Notes: a model not told the origin generated them from the letters alone. Counted from the first letter of the stretch, positions 1-8,873 are shown. The stretch: DNA of 64,000 nucleotides from Clostridium rectalis (GCF_900626095.1 NZ_UYZZ01000003.1:98889-162888), one strand, 5' to 3'. Made by a program: numbers and translations.

Positions 1-589
1 CTATATGCTGAAAAGGTCCATAGTTATTTGAACACCTAGTTATATTTATTGGTAATCCATAGGTGTCATAATAGGATTTTACTATCATATCTGCTGAAGT
101 TTTACTAGCTGAATAGGGACTTGTAGGGCTTATATAAGAGCTTTCTGTAAAATACCCATCTCTTCCTAAAGAACCATAAACCTCATCCTTGGAAATCTGT
201 AAATACTTTATTTTGTCTTTTCCCCCTGCTTCTTCTTCCCAATATTTTTTAAAAACACTTAAAAGATTAAAAGTACCTTGTATATTGGTTTTTATAAATT
301 CTTCTGGATCTTCAATACTCCTTATCACACTAGATTCTGCTGCAAAATTTATAACATAATCTATAGAATAGTTTTGAAAAACTTGAAATAGTTTTTTCTT
401 ATCACATATATCACCTTTTATAAATATATAATTGTTATTATTTTCTATACATTTTAAATTTTTAATATCTGAAACATAGGTTAATTTATCATAATTTATT
501 ATTCTTATTCCCTTGTATTTCTTAAACATATATATTATAAAATTTGCTCCAATAAACCCTGCCCCTCCAGTAATAAAATAAGTTTTCAT
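1..589 (-). CDS. dTDP-glucose 4,6-dehydratase-like SDR enzyme (C-terminus outside window)
   Basis: The first 196 codons of an extended-SDR nucleotide-sugar dehydratase; the rest lies beyond the left edge. ATG at 589 follows TAGGAGGAG. Visible are the N-terminal NAD-binding GGAGFIGANF, the segment AAESSVIRSI near residues 83-92, KDEVYG at 134-139 and the catalytic pair YSASK (Tyr159, Lys163), then RCSNNYGPFQ, all typical of RmlB. Family members convert dTDP-glucose to 4-keto-6-deoxyglucose for surface polysaccharide. Unusually, the catalytic TDE triplet reads KDE (Lys134), and SHVDRS reads SSVIRS. A functional RmlB, a changed-specificity paralogue or a decayed copy are all possible. No neighbouring sugar gene is visible in the window. 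Confidence 0.85.
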   Translation of the reverse strand, partial: MKTYFITGGAGFIGANFIIYMFKKYKGIRIINYDKLTYVSDIKNLKCIENNNNYIFIKGDICDKKKLFQVFQNYSIDYVINFAAESSVIRSIEDPEEFIKTNIQGTFNLLSVFKKYWEEEAGGKDKIKYLQISKDEVYGSLGRDGYFTESSYISPTSPYSASKTSADMIVKSYYDTYGLPINITRCSNNYGPFQHI

Positions 590-888
590 ATCTCCTCCTA
601 AAATTAACTTATTCTTTAATTTAAAATTCATTATAATTTATCCTTTGCATATAAAAAACTAATATAAATACCATACTTAAAAAAGTTCTCATTATAAAAT
701 ATCTATTAAAAAAATACTTAGTATATTCCTTCCATAAAAATATACCTCTAGTCCATAAATATCCTTGTTATATATAAACTTATAATTTCTATATTAAACA
801 TTTAACACTGAATAAGTTCTATATTTATCATATTCAATAAACCATACCTTGTGTTACTAGTTAATATTTACTTAAAAATATTAAAATA
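590..888. other. Intergenic AT-rich stretch without gene
   Basis: Very AT-rich sequence upstream of the dehydratase gene. It should hold that gene's promoter, but I see no convincing -35/-10 pair, riboswitch or open frame. Confidence 0.5.
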
Positions 889-927
889 CCTAAAAATAAG
901 GTATCTATATTTTAATATAGATACCTT
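889..927 (-). terminator. Intrinsic terminator
   Basis: A perfect 13-bp stem (898-910 with 915-927, loop TTTA) is followed on the minus strand by TTATTTTTA. It lies 47 bases past the stop of the exported hypothetical protein gene. Confidence 0.8.
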
Positions 928-974
928 ACTTTTAAAGATATATTAACCTTATATTTTTAGAATAAATTATAAGG

Positions 975-1628
975 TTAAAAATCACTTAATAAATTATAGG
1001 TATGCTGCAATATGTAAAATTTACTTACTTTGCAATTTTTCCATTTAGACTCCTCAATAGAAAATCCAGAATTTTTATACTGCTTACAAAACTTACTAAA
1101 AATATCCCCCTGAACGTATCCTGTTCCTGATATAAATATACTGGTATTATTATTTATAGTCCTACACCTTATATCTCCTTTTTCCCAGCTTAATCCTTTT
1201 TCTCCTTCAATACTTACTCTAGCTCCATCAACATATATTATCTCCTTATACAGCCCACTTTTAAACACTACAGCTAAACACTCAGATACAACTTTACAAT
1301 TACTATCCTTATTTGATACTAGCACATCTACAAATCTTATTTTTTTGTATTCATACTTCCTATTTTTTATTATTATTTCTCCATCTTTTCTTATTTCTTT
1401 TTCATACCTATTTTTAATTTCACCTATTTTATCCTTAAGTTTATCTACTGATATATTATTTGAATTACTTAATTCTTTAAAATAATTTTCTTCTGTTAAT
1501 TGAAATACTTCTAACTTTGTTTTAACTTTATTATCAAAATCATTAGGAGTCAAATATGCACCTGTATAATACTTAAATGTTATTAAAAATCCAAAGCATA
1601 AAAATATTAAAGCAACTAATTTTTTCAT
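975..1628 (-). CDS. Exported or membrane-anchored hypothetical protein
   Basis: 217 aa, not recognised. The N-terminus (MKKLVALIFLCFGFLITF) is a signal peptide or single membrane anchor without a clear lipobox. The rest is a Lys/Glu-rich helical segment (about 45-95) and then a beta-rich part with three Cys residues between about 110 and 155 and two more near the C-terminus. Its own terminator lies downstream, and the next gene upstream is also hypothetical, so it is probably a single-gene unit. A cell-surface location is inferred from the N-terminus only. GAAAGGATGTTAAGG precedes the ATG. Confidence 0.75.
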   Translation of the reverse strand: MKKLVALIFLCFGFLITFKYYTGAYLTPNDFDNKVKTKLEVFQLTEENYFKELSNSNNISVDKLKDKIGEIKNRYEKEIRKDGEIIIKNRKYEYKKIRFVDVLVSNKDSNCKVVSECLAVVFKSGLYKEIIYVDGARVSIEGEKGLSWEKGDIRCRTINNNTSIFISGTGYVQGDIFSKFCKQYKNSGFSIEESKWKNCKVSKFYILQHTYNLLSDF

Positions 1629-1734
1629 TACCTTAACATCCTTTCATTTTTACTTAAGTTTACAGGTATATTTTACCATATAAAATATTATTAGTAAATT
1701 TTTTCCAATATACATTAGTAAATTTTTCATATTT

Positions 1735-1776
1735 TTATAAAAAAAATCTTACTAAATTTTAAATTCAGCAAGATTT
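1735..1776 (-). terminator. Intrinsic terminator
   Basis: On the minus strand an AAATCTTGCTGAATTT arm pairs with AAATTTAGTAAGATTT (G-U pairs allowed), followed by a run of eight T. It sits directly behind the IDEAL-tail protein gene. Confidence 0.8.
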
Positions 1777-1782
1777 AAATTT

Positions 1783-2403
1783 TTAATGTATATATTTTTG
1801 TATTTCTCTAGAAATCATATAGAAAGTTTCCCTATCTTTTCTATCTAATGCTTCATCTGCTAATATATAAAGAGTATTTAAATACAATTTATTTTTTTCC
1901 TTTTTAACTAAAAAATAATTATTTATATTGCATAACTTTTTAGACATTTTTAGTTCTGCATATATTGCATTTAAAGAATTAATATATTGAAAAAGTTCAA
2001 TTTTAGAAATTACAAAAAATATCCTTTTTTTAATATTTTCATATTCTTTTTCTGTACATAATTTAATATAGTTATCATTTAAAGTACTTAATGTTATATA
2101 TTGCTTTTTATCTTTAATAAAAAATTCTTCACTTATTCTTTTTTTATTTTGAAAATGAGAATGAAATGATTTTAAAAAATTTATATATTCTTCAAACTCA
2201 TTTTGATTCAATTCATAATTATTAAAATTTTTATTTTTCTTAAAACATATATTGTACAATCCTTGTCCCTTCAAACTACTCTTTACAACCACAATCATAT
2301 AATGAGAATATTTATTTAGTGCCTTTTCTGGTATGAATTTTATGCCGTATTTAAACTTATTTTGGAGCGCATTTTTTGGTAAAACAAAATTATTTATATC
2401 CAC
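1783..2403 (-). CDS. Hypothetical protein with C-terminal IDEAL-like motif
   Basis: 206 aa, starting at GTG (2403) behind AAGGAG at 8-base spacing. The last 30 residues contain ADEALDRKDRETF, which fits the short IDEAL domain known from small Firmicute regulatory proteins such as the ComK-adaptor/YpiB group. The first 170 residues are Lys/Asn/Phe-rich with no fold I recognise and no membrane segment, so it is probably cytoplasmic. IDEAL tails usually mediate protein-protein contacts; that role is an inference here. It is monocistronic, with a terminator just behind the stop codon. Confidence 0.75.
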   Translation of the reverse strand: MDINNFVLPKNALQNKFKYGIKFIPEKALNKYSHYMIVVVKSSLKGQGLYNICFKKNKNFNNYELNQNEFEEYINFLKSFHSHFQNKKRISEEFFIKDKKQYITLSTLNDNYIKLCTEKEYENIKKRIFFVISKIELFQYINSLNAIYAELKMSKKLCNINNYFLVKKEKNKLYLNTLYILADEALDRKDRETFYMISREIQKYIH

Positions 2404-2537
2404 GACAAATTCTCCTTTTTTTATTAATATAACAACAATATATAATTATACCTTATTTTTATTATTTTATGTATTTTACGAAATATTAAAATAATTTTGA
2501 ACTAACTACATTTTATGAAACATAGATTAAAAACTCT

Positions 2538-2578
2538 ACAAAAAGTAACCCCTAGATAATTTTTTATCCAAGGGTTAC
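2538..2578 (-). terminator. Intrinsic terminator
   Basis: GTAACCC and GGGTTAC arms with a further GATAA/TTATC pairing, followed on the minus strand by TTTTTG. It ends the CoA-transferase transcript. Confidence 0.85.
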
Positions 2579-2601
2579 AGGGGATTTTTTTGATCTATAT
2601 T

Positions 2602-3903
2602 TTAATACTTAGTATGAAACCTATTTTCAAATTCTTTTATTAACTCTTCTCTAAAATTAGGATGTGCAATACCTATTAGCTGCCTAGCTCTCTCTTTTAA
2701 TGTCTTTCCTCTTAATCTAGCTATTCCATACTCTGTTATAACATAATCTACATCATTTCTTGTAGTAGTTATTGCTGCTCCTTTATCCAATATGGGAACT
2801 ATTTTAGATATCTTTCCCTTAGCTGCAGTTGATGAGATAGCAATTATTGATCTTCCACCCTGACATTTACCTACTCCTCTTACAAAATCTACTTGTCCAC
2901 CAACACCACTTATTTGATTAATTCCAACGCTTTCCGAACAAATTTGTCCCATTAAATCTATTTGAACACAGGAGTTTATTGCCACCATATTAGAGTTTTT
3001 CATTACAACTCTAGGGTCATTAACATAATCAACTGAATACATCTCTATCATAGGATTGTCATCTACAAAATCATATAATCTTTTTGTTCCCATAAGAAAC
3101 GTTACAACAATTTTACCTGGATGATAACTTTTCTTTTTATTAGTTATAACTCCTGCCTCTACTAGTTCCACTACTCCATCAGAAATCATTTCAGAATGTA
3201 TTCCCAAATCCTTTTTATCCTTTAAAAATAAAAGCACAGCATCTGGAATTGCACCTATACCAAGTTGTAGAGTATCTCCATCTTGTATTAATGAAGCACA
3301 ATGTTTGCCTATAGCTTTCTCTACATCTCCTATTTTAGCAGGTTTAAGTTCTATTATTGGATGTGAGGTTTCTACTATATAATCTATATCTGATACATGT
3401 ATAAAATTATCTCCTAAAATTCTTGGCATTTTATCATTTACTTCTGCAATTACTATCTTTGCACACTCTGTAGCAGGTTTAATATAATCATTTGATACTC
3501 CAAAACTACAAAAACCATGTTTATCTGGAGTACTTACCTGTACTATAGCTACATCAACTGGCAAATAATTACATTTAAATAATCTTGGTATTTCATGAAA
3601 AAAACAAGGAGTATAATCTGCCCTACCTGAATTTACTGCGTCCCTTGTAGGAGATCCAACAAACAAAGAATTATAATTAAAATGTTTTTCCATTCCTAAT
3701 TTCGCATATCCACTCTCCCCAAGAGCAATCATATGGTCTATTTCTACATCTTCAAATTTTTCTTTATTATTAACTAAAGCCTCCATTATAGTTATAGGTT
3801 CCCCAGCTGCATGTCCCAAAACAATTCTATCTCCATTTTTTATATTTGATACAGCATCATCTGGGGAAACAACCCTACTTTTATATATTTCTTTCCACTC
3901 CAT
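2602..3903 (-). CDS. Acetyl-CoA hydrolase/4-hydroxybutyrate CoA-transferase family protein
   Basis: 433 aa, a family I CoA-transferase that moves CoA between acetate and an acyl-CoA such as butyryl- or 4-hydroxybutyryl-CoA in fermentation. ATG at 3903 is chosen because AGGGG lies 8 bases upstream; the in-frame GTG at 3912 overlaps that site. With this start the Glu of SEMISDG is residue 238, the catalytic Glu position known for the clostridial 4-hydroxybutyrate enzyme. The Gly-rich GVGGQVDFVRG, which binds CoA in the family, is present. The gene is monocistronic and preceded by a -24/-12 promoter and by the gene of a sigma-54 activator. The exact acyl substrate is not visible. Confidence 0.92.
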   Translation of the reverse strand: MEWKEIYKSRVVSPDDAVSNIKNGDRIVLGHAAGEPITIMEALVNNKEKFEDVEIDHMIALGESGYAKLGMEKHFNYNSLFVGSPTRDAVNSGRADYTPCFFHEIPRLFKCNYLPVDVAIVQVSTPDKHGFCSFGVSNDYIKPATECAKIVIAEVNDKMPRILGDNFIHVSDIDYIVETSHPIIELKPAKIGDVEKAIGKHCASLIQDGDTLQLGIGAIPDAVLLFLKDKKDLGIHSEMISDGVVELVEAGVITNKKKSYHPGKIVVTFLMGTKRLYDFVDDNPMIEMYSVDYVNDPRVVMKNSNMVAINSCVQIDLMGQICSESVGINQISGVGGQVDFVRGVGKCQGGRSIIAISSTAAKGKISKIVPILDKGAAITTTRNDVDYVITEYGIARLRGKTLKERARQLIGIAHPNFREELIKEFENRFHTKY

Positions 3904-4062
3904 ATAAAACACCCCTCATCATAAACTTTGTTAATTAATTTGCAATTAATTTTAAGATACTTATATATAATTTTATAATAATCTTTAAAATTTAATTTCA
4001 TGCCCCTTATTACATAGTGATATCCATCCTTTCCCCTTTATAAATAATTTATTATATATATT

Positions 4063-4080
4063 AAGCAATTTCTATACCAA
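4063..4080 (-). promoter_or_regulatory. Sigma-54 (-24/-12) promoter
   Basis: The minus strand reads TTGGTATAGAAATTGCTT. GG and GC are separated by the canonical 10 bases, and it matches TTGG-N9-TTGCT of the RpoN consensus. It lies about 160 bases upstream of the CoA-transferase start and downstream of the sigma-54 activator gene. Confidence 0.75.
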
Positions 4081-4155
4081 AAAAAGCAATTAGAAATCGT
4101 TATATATTTAACAATGATTACAGCCATTTACTTAGTTCTTATAAAAGATAATATC

Positions 4156-4171
4156 GTTGCATAAATGCAAC
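4156..4171. promoter_or_regulatory. Palindromic upstream activator site
   Basis: GTTGCAT-AA-ATGCAAC is a perfect 7-bp inverted repeat about 75-90 bases upstream of the -24 element. The same GTTGCATAAA half-site recurs on the minus strand at 4249-4258, within the end of the activator gene. Spacing and symmetry fit an enhancer for the adjacent activator. This is an inference. Confidence 0.55.
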
Positions 4172-4241
4172 AATATTATTTCGTATTTTATACTGTAACT
4201 ATTGATATAACTAGTTTAATTCCTGTATGCAAAATTACAAC

Positions 4242-5624
4242 TTAGTTTTGTTTATGCAACAAAAACTTTTTTGAATACTTTTTTCTTTTTCTAACAAAAG
4301 TAGATGGATCTATACTTAAAGCTTTGGCCGCTTCTCTTACATTTCCATGTCTCTCATATGATTTATCTATGAATTTTAACTCTACTTTTTCTATAAAATC
4401 TTTTAAATCAATGTCTTCGTTAAAATTATCAATACGAAATTTTATTTCACCCTTCTTTTCATTTATAAGAAAATCTGTTTTATATATTTTATCATCATTA
4501 CTCATAATGATAGATCTTTCAACCATATTTTTTAACTCTCTAACGTTTCCTGGCCAATTATATTTATATATCTCCTCTTTTATACATTCAGAAAACTTTT
4601 TATTTAATTTATATCGTTTATTTAAATTATTTAAAAAGTGCTGTGCTAATGGTATTATATCCTTTCTACGCTTTCTTAAGGGAGGTACGGTAATGGATAC
4701 TACATTTAATCTATAGTATAAATCATCTCTAAACAATTTTTTATTTATCATATCTTCTAAATTTCTATTAGTAGCTGCAATTATTCTTACATCTACTTTT
4801 ATCAGATTTGTTCCTCCAACGCGTTCTATTTCCTTTTCTTGGAGTACACGTAATAATTTTACTTGCATATCTAAAGGCAATTCACCAACCTCATCTAGAA
4901 ATATAGTTCCTCCATTTGCTAATTCAAATAGCCCAACTTTTCCATCTCTATTAGCTCCAGTAAATGCTCCCTTCTCATACCCAAACAATTCACTTTCCAT
5001 TAAATTTTTGGGAATAGCTCCACAATTGACCTTTATAAAATTTTTATCTTTCCTTAAACTACTTTTATGTATATATTCTGCTATTTCTTCCTTTCCAACT
5101 CCAGTTTCTCCTAAAACCAAAACTGTAGCATCTACCTTAGCCACTTTTTTTGCAATACTTAACGTATTTAGCATTTTCTTATCATATGCTATTAAATCAC
5201 TTGATTTTAATAATTCTTCCCTTTCAATACATTGCTCTTTTGTAATATTTTTTCTTTGTAAATCCTCTTGTATTTCATATAATTTTGACATATCTCTAAT
5301 ATTAGTAATCACCATAATTATTTTCCCGAACTGATCTATTATAGGGTTACTTGAAACCCATATTCTTTTTCCATTAATAAGTATATGTTCTAAAGTTATA
5401 GTATTATTACTTTTAATACATGAAAATATAGAAGATTGCGATAATTTATTTTTTTCTAATAACACTTTTATATTTTTATCTAAAATATCATTTCTTTTTA
5501 CCCTAAAAATATGTTCACAAGCTTTATTAATACTTAAAATATTTGCTTGTCTATCTGTTACGCAAATTCCATCAAATGAATTCTCTATTATTAAATTTAA
5601 TTCATTTACATTTAATATAGTCAT
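4242..5624 (-). CDS. Sigma-54-dependent transcriptional activator (PAS, AAA+, Fis-type HTH)
   Basis: 460 aa. The start is ATG 5624, with GGTGGGGGG six to eight bases upstream; the TTG at 5648 lies before that site. Domains: PAS (about 5-110), a linker helix, the AAA+ core (about 150-380) with Walker A GETGVGKE, the GAFTGA sigma-54 contact loop ([13 protein letters not shown]), Walker [13 protein letters not shown], the arginine finger region and [10 protein letters not shown], then a C-terminal HTH. PAS suggests a small-molecule or redox signal. It is probably the activator of the CoA-transferase gene just downstream, whose promoter is of the -24/-12 type. Confidence 0.93.
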   Translation of the reverse strand: MTILNVNELNLIIENSFDGICVTDRQANILSINKACEHIFRVKRNDILDKNIKVLLEKNKLSQSSIFSCIKSNNTITLEHILINGKRIWVSSNPIIDQFGKIIMVITNIRDMSKLYEIQEDLQRKNITKEQCIEREELLKSSDLIAYDKKMLNTLSIAKKVAKVDATVLVLGETGVGKEEIAEYIHKSSLRKDKNFIKVNCGAIPKNLMESELFGYEKGAFTGANRDGKVGLFELANGGTIFLDEVGELPLDMQVKLLRVLQEKEIERVGGTNLIKVDVRIIAATNRNLEDMINKKLFRDDLYYRLNVVSITVPPLRKRRKDIIPLAQHFLNNLNKRYKLNKKFSECIKEEIYKYNWPGNVRELKNMVERSIIMSNDDKIYKTDFLINEKKGEIKFRIDNFNEDIDLKDFIEKVELKFIDKSYERHGNVREAAKALSIDPSTFVRKRKKYSKKFLLHKQN

Positions 5625-5691
5625 ATTATCCCCCCACCTGTAAAGCAAAATAATTCATTATATAAATTATACTATACATATATACTATTTT

Positions 5692-6585
5692 CTAAATGTA
5701 AAGCTTCCCCTCCAATCTTTTGTCATAATTTGACCAACTATCAAAGGGAACATCTTTTTTTACTTGATCAATTTTATTAAATGTTGCATCCACATAATCG
5801 GCATAATGAACTATATAGGCTTCTTGAGTATTTGGTTGTTTAGGAGAACCATATGCTACCTTCCCATGATGTTGAACAATACACCCTTTCATCCTTTGTT
5901 TAAAATCCTCACTATACAGTTCTTTATTTGCATTAAATGCCTCCTCTAACATTGAAACACCTATTACAATATGTCCTTCCATCTCACCCCTTAAGCTATA
6001 TGAAAATGGTCCCTCTACTGAATACTCATAGATTTTTCCCATATCATGTAACTTAGCTGCTAATATAGCTAATTGTTTATACCTACAATTATATCTATAA
6101 CTTAATACCTTAGTTAAATACATCACGTTTAAAGTATGTTCCGCTAACCCACCTATATAATTATGATGTTGACTTATCCCTCCAATACATCTTTTAAACT
6201 CTTTTAAAAAATTATCATCTTCAAAAAAATAATTATTTAAACATATTATCTCCTTATCTATAAACTCTTCTTCACTTATAATTCTAATCTCATTTAATAT
6301 ATTTTCTATAGGTTTTTCAACTGTAGGAAGATAATCCTCTAAATTAAATGCCTTCGTTATAACAAAAGACTTGACATCTATTATATTCTCTGATGCTATT
6401 CCATCTATACAAATAACATCTCCTACCTTTAAAATGTCATATCCAATTTCTACAAAAGCCTTTATATCTCCAGTTCTATCGCCTATATACATAGCCCCTC
6501 TATTTAATTTTTTCATTACCATAAAAGAAGAACTTATTTTTTCACCATTTTTTATTTCTCTTATAAATTTTTCCTTCAAATGCAT
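5692..6585 (-). CDS. YhaM-like 3'-5' exoribonuclease (OB fold + HD domain)
   Basis: 297 aa from ATG 6585. An N-terminal OB-like domain (about 15-75, GDRTGDIKAFVE) is followed by an HD domain: EHTLNV, AAKLHDMGK, GHIVIG and QHHGK give the metal-binding His/Asp set. This is the architecture and length of Firmicute YhaM/CBF1-type exoribonucleases. The best Shine-Dalgarno (AAAGAGGG) almost touches the ATG, so TTG at 6579, eight bases downstream of it, may be the true start. Located between unrelated genes and probably monocistronic. Confidence 0.88.
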   Translation of the reverse strand: MHLKEKFIREIKNGEKISSSFMVMKKLNRGAMYIGDRTGDIKAFVEIGYDILKVGDVICIDGIASENIIDVKSFVITKAFNLEDYLPTVEKPIENILNEIRIISEEEFIDKEIICLNNYFFEDDNFLKEFKRCIGGISQHHNYIGGLAEHTLNVMYLTKVLSYRYNCRYKQLAILAAKLHDMGKIYEYSVEGPFSYSLRGEMEGHIVIGVSMLEEAFNANKELYSEDFKQRMKGCIVQHHGKVAYGSPKQPNTQEAYIVHYADYVDATFNKIDQVKKDVPFDSWSNYDKRLEGKLYI

Positions 6586-6588
6586 CAC

Positions 6589-6981
6589 CCTCTTTAAGAA
6601 AACATTAGTTGAATATTATTGTATTTAAATTTTTTACTATCTCTATGTCTTATAAATTTTAACTTATCTTTATATTTACCAAATAAGAAAAATTAATTTT
6701 TATTTTATTAGATGTTACTTTACATATTTATTATGTTCAATGTATATATTTTTTATAATACAAAAAATATATTGATAATTTCTATATGCTATTAATATTC
6801 CTTACTTTATAAGTTGAATATAAAATATTAGGTATATTTTTATAAAAACATGTTAAAAGTAAACTTAAATATATCTTACTAATTATTTTTATTCTTAAAT
6901 TTATATAAAAAACATTGGATAATCAACTGGAAACTTTAAAATATTTATGGGATAATTTATTTATTCATAATAATTTCTATG
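6589..6981. other. AT-rich intergenic region without gene
   Basis: About 390 bases of very AT-rich sequence upstream of both divergent genes (YhaM-like on the minus strand, a small protein on the plus strand). I see no open frame with a ribosome site, no strong hairpin and no clear promoter. Confidence 0.5.
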
Positions 6982-6991
6982 AGGTGGTAAT

Positions 6992-7153
6992 ATGAGTGGA
7001 AAAGACATACAAATAGCTTTATTAAAAGAGGAGCTACAAGAACTAAATGAAAGTTTTAAATATCAATTCGGAGATAAGTACTTAGACTATCCTGAAGTTC
7101 AAGCAAGATTAAAAGTAATCACAGATATGATAAGTTTTTATGAAAAAGAATAA
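6992..7153 (+). CDS. Small conserved-looking acidic protein (53 aa)
   Basis: 53 codons with an excellent ribosome site (GAGGTGG, 5 bases before ATG) and its own terminator, so it is probably a real gene. The protein is charged and helical (LLKEELQELNESF near residues 10-22, then YPEVQARLKVITDMISFY). The size and helix pair recall Spo0E-like phosphatases, but the signature SQELD is absent, so I do not assign that function. Confidence 0.65.
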   Translation: MSGKDIQIALLKEELQELNESFKYQFGDKYLDYPEVQARLKVITDMISFYEKE

Positions 7154-7162
7154 TATTTTTTT

Positions 7163-7196
7163 AAGGTATGTGAAGATTCCTCACATACCTTTCATT
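7163..7196 (+). terminator. Intrinsic terminator
   Basis: AAGGTATGTGA pairs perfectly with TCACATACCTT (7-base loop), followed by TTCATTTATT. It closes the 53-aa gene and faces the convergent glyoxalase gene. Confidence 0.75.
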
Positions 7197-7198
7197 TA

Positions 7199-7564
7199 TT
7201 ATTCTTTCAAAATCTCCGTCCAATATCCATCAGGATCAATTATAAAATAAAGTCCCATTTCTTTATTTTCATAGCAAATACATCCCATTTCCTTATGTTT
7301 TTCATAAGCAGCTTGAAAATCATCTGTACTTACTGCCATATGTATTTCATTATCCCCTAAATTATAAGGCTCTTTTCTATCTCTAAGCCAAGTTAATTCA
7401 AGCTTATGCTCCCCTGCACTACTTTTTAAAAACACTAGTTTAAAACTTTTATCAGAGTGGACATATGTATCTACCTTCTCAAACCCTAGAGCATCTTTAT
7501 AAAATTTTTCACTCTTTTCAAGATTTAATACATTGATATTATTATGATGAAACCTAAATTCCAT
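7199..7564 (-). CDS. Glyoxalase I/VOC family protein (lactoylglutathione lyase-like)
   Basis: 121 aa, a single vicinal-oxygen-chelate domain pair with the metal-ligand pattern of GloA: a His near the N-terminus (His6/His7), Glu56 in LELTW, His75 in EIHMA and Glu117 in WTEI. The family isomerises the hemithioacetal of methylglyoxal and a thiol. Clostridia often lack glutathione, so the thiol partner is uncertain. Length is usual for the bacterial enzyme. A monocistronic minus-strand gene. Confidence 0.85.
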   Translation of the reverse strand: MEFRFHHNNINVLNLEKSEKFYKDALGFEKVDTYVHSDKSFKLVFLKSSAGEHKLELTWLRDRKEPYNLGDNEIHMAVSTDDFQAAYEKHKEMGCICYENKEMGLYFIIDPDGYWTEILKE

Positions 7565-7646
7565 TTATAACCCTCCCATCTTTTATTATATTTTTTTATA
7601 ATAACCTATTAAAGCGCATTAATCAAATTATTCCTTATAAATGCAT

Positions 7647-7675
7647 TTGAAAATTTCTTTTCATTATATTACAAT
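7647..7675 (+). promoter_or_regulatory. Sigma-A promoter
   Basis: TTGAAA (7647-7652), a 17-base spacer and TACAAT (7670-7675), 44 bases upstream of the HesB-like gene. Confidence 0.6.
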
Positions 7676-7719
7676 AAGATTATTATAGCAAAATTTTAAC
7701 TATATAGGAGGAACAAAAT

Positions 7720-8049
7720 ATGTCCTTAGTACATATGAGCGATTTAGCTTATGAAGAATTTAAAAATTTTTTAGAAACAAACAATGTAAAGACTAATTTA
7801 ATTAGAATTCATTTAGCTGGTATTGGGTGTAGTGGACCAGCTTTTAATCTTGTATTAGATCATAAAAGGGCAAATGACGAAATTGCTGAAATAAAAAACA
7901 TAACATTTTTAATTGATAATGATGTTATAGCTCAATTTGGTGGATTCGAATTAAAATGTGCTAAAGAAAATGGTATAGGCGGTTTTTCACTTGAACCCTT
8001 AATTAAATACGAGGGTAGCGACTGTTCCACTTGTGGAGGATGTCACTAA
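7720..8049 (+). CDS. HesB/IscA-like protein with Cys-rich tail
   Basis: 109 aa, a HesB-like (A-type carrier fold) protein: LAYEEFKNFLE, IRIHLAGIGCSGPAF with Cys37, a beta-hairpin, Cys80 in FELKCAKENG, and an acidic segment. Instead of the canonical CGCG end it finishes in CSTCGGCH (Cys102, Cys105, Cys108). HesB-like selenoproteins are known in related anaerobes; here all positions are Cys and no UGA is read through. It may bind Fe-S or another metal. A sigma-A promoter lies upstream, AGGAGG precedes the ATG, and a strong terminator follows. A divergent Cys-rich relative lies at 42895-43251. Confidence 0.85.
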   Translation: MSLVHMSDLAYEEFKNFLETNNVKTNLIRIHLAGIGCSGPAFNLVLDHKRANDEIAEIKNITFLIDNDVIAQFGGFELKCAKENGIGGFSLEPLIKYEGSDCSTCGGCH

Positions 8050-8084
8050 AAAGCATGTAGTAAATTTTACTACATGCTTTTTTA
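8048..8084. terminator. Bidirectional terminator
   Basis: AAAAGCATGTAGTAAA pairs with TTTTACTACATGCTTTT, flanked by T runs on both strands. It serves the convergent HesB-like and HAD genes. Confidence 0.9.
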
Positions 8085-8873
8085 TTTATTTAAAATAAAT
8101 TTTTCTAATGCAAATGCAACCCCTAAATTATCATTACTTTTTGTTATATAATCCGCTTTTATTTTTAAATTTTCAGATCCATTTTCCATAGCAATACCAA
8201 GACCTGCGTACTCTATCATTGATAAATCATTATCCCAGTCCCCAATAGCAATAACCTCATCTGTATTTATATTATATAAATTACATATTTTTTTTAGCAT
8301 TACTCCTTTATTTACTTTCCCATTAAATATTTCTAAAAAATGAGGTAATGAAAATTGACTATTAATTTTTTCTCCGAAATGATTATCTAATCTCTTTTTT
8401 ATTTTATTTAATTTTTCATTATTATCCACTAAAAGAAATTTTGTTATTATCTGATTTTTATAAAATAAAGATAGTTTTCCTACCTCTAAGGATCCCTTTA
8501 CATAATTTAAAACATCCATAAAATCATATTTTTTTTCAACATATGTATTTTTATCAATAAACAAGACTGTATATAGTTTTTCTTCTTCGCATATGCTCAA
8601 TATTTCTTTTGATATGTTATAGCTTAAATCCTCACTAAATATAATTTCTCCTCCGCTATCATATACCCTACATCCATTTAATCCTACAAGTAAATCCTTC
8701 GTATTCAAAACATCCATATAAGGTTTTGCCGCTATAAAATCTCTTCCAGATACTAATATTACCTTTATACCACTTTTTTGAACCTCTTTTACTCTTTTAA
8801 TAGTGGTTTCATCCAATAAATGCTTACTATTTAGTAAAGTTCCATCTATATCTATAGCTACTAATTTATACAT
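8082..8873 (-). CDS. Cof-type HAD-IIB phosphatase
   Basis: 263 aa from ATG 8873, with GGAGG eight bases upstream; the GTG at 8882 overlaps that site. HAD motif I is DIDGTLLNS near the N-terminus, motif II is LVSGRD, the C2-type cap lies at about residues 85-185, and motif IV is GDWDNDLSMIEYAGLGIAM. Cof/YidA-type enzymes dephosphorylate sugar phosphates or cofactors, and the substrate cannot be read from sequence. Monocistronic. Confidence 0.9.
   Translation of the reverse strand: MYKLVAIDIDGTLLNSKHLLDETTIKRVKEVQKSGIKVILVSGRDFIAAKPYMDVLNTKDLLVGLNGCRVYDSGGEIIFSEDLSYNISKEILSICEEEKLYTVLFIDKNTYVEKKYDFMDVLNYVKGSLEVGKLSLFYKNQIITKFLLVDNNEKLNKIKKRLDNHFGEKINSQFSLPHFLEIFNGKVNKGVMLKKICNLYNINTDEVIAIGDWDNDLSMIEYAGLGIAMENGSENLKIKADYITKSNDNLGVAFALEKFILNK

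Noticed and set aside
5008..5334. Plus-strand frames inside the sigma-54 activator and other large genes
   Set aside because: They are antisense shadows, without ribosome sites, of genes with clear domain evidence.
6992..7153. Small protein as Spo0E-like phosphatase
   Set aside because: Size and helices fit, but the required SQELD motif is missing.
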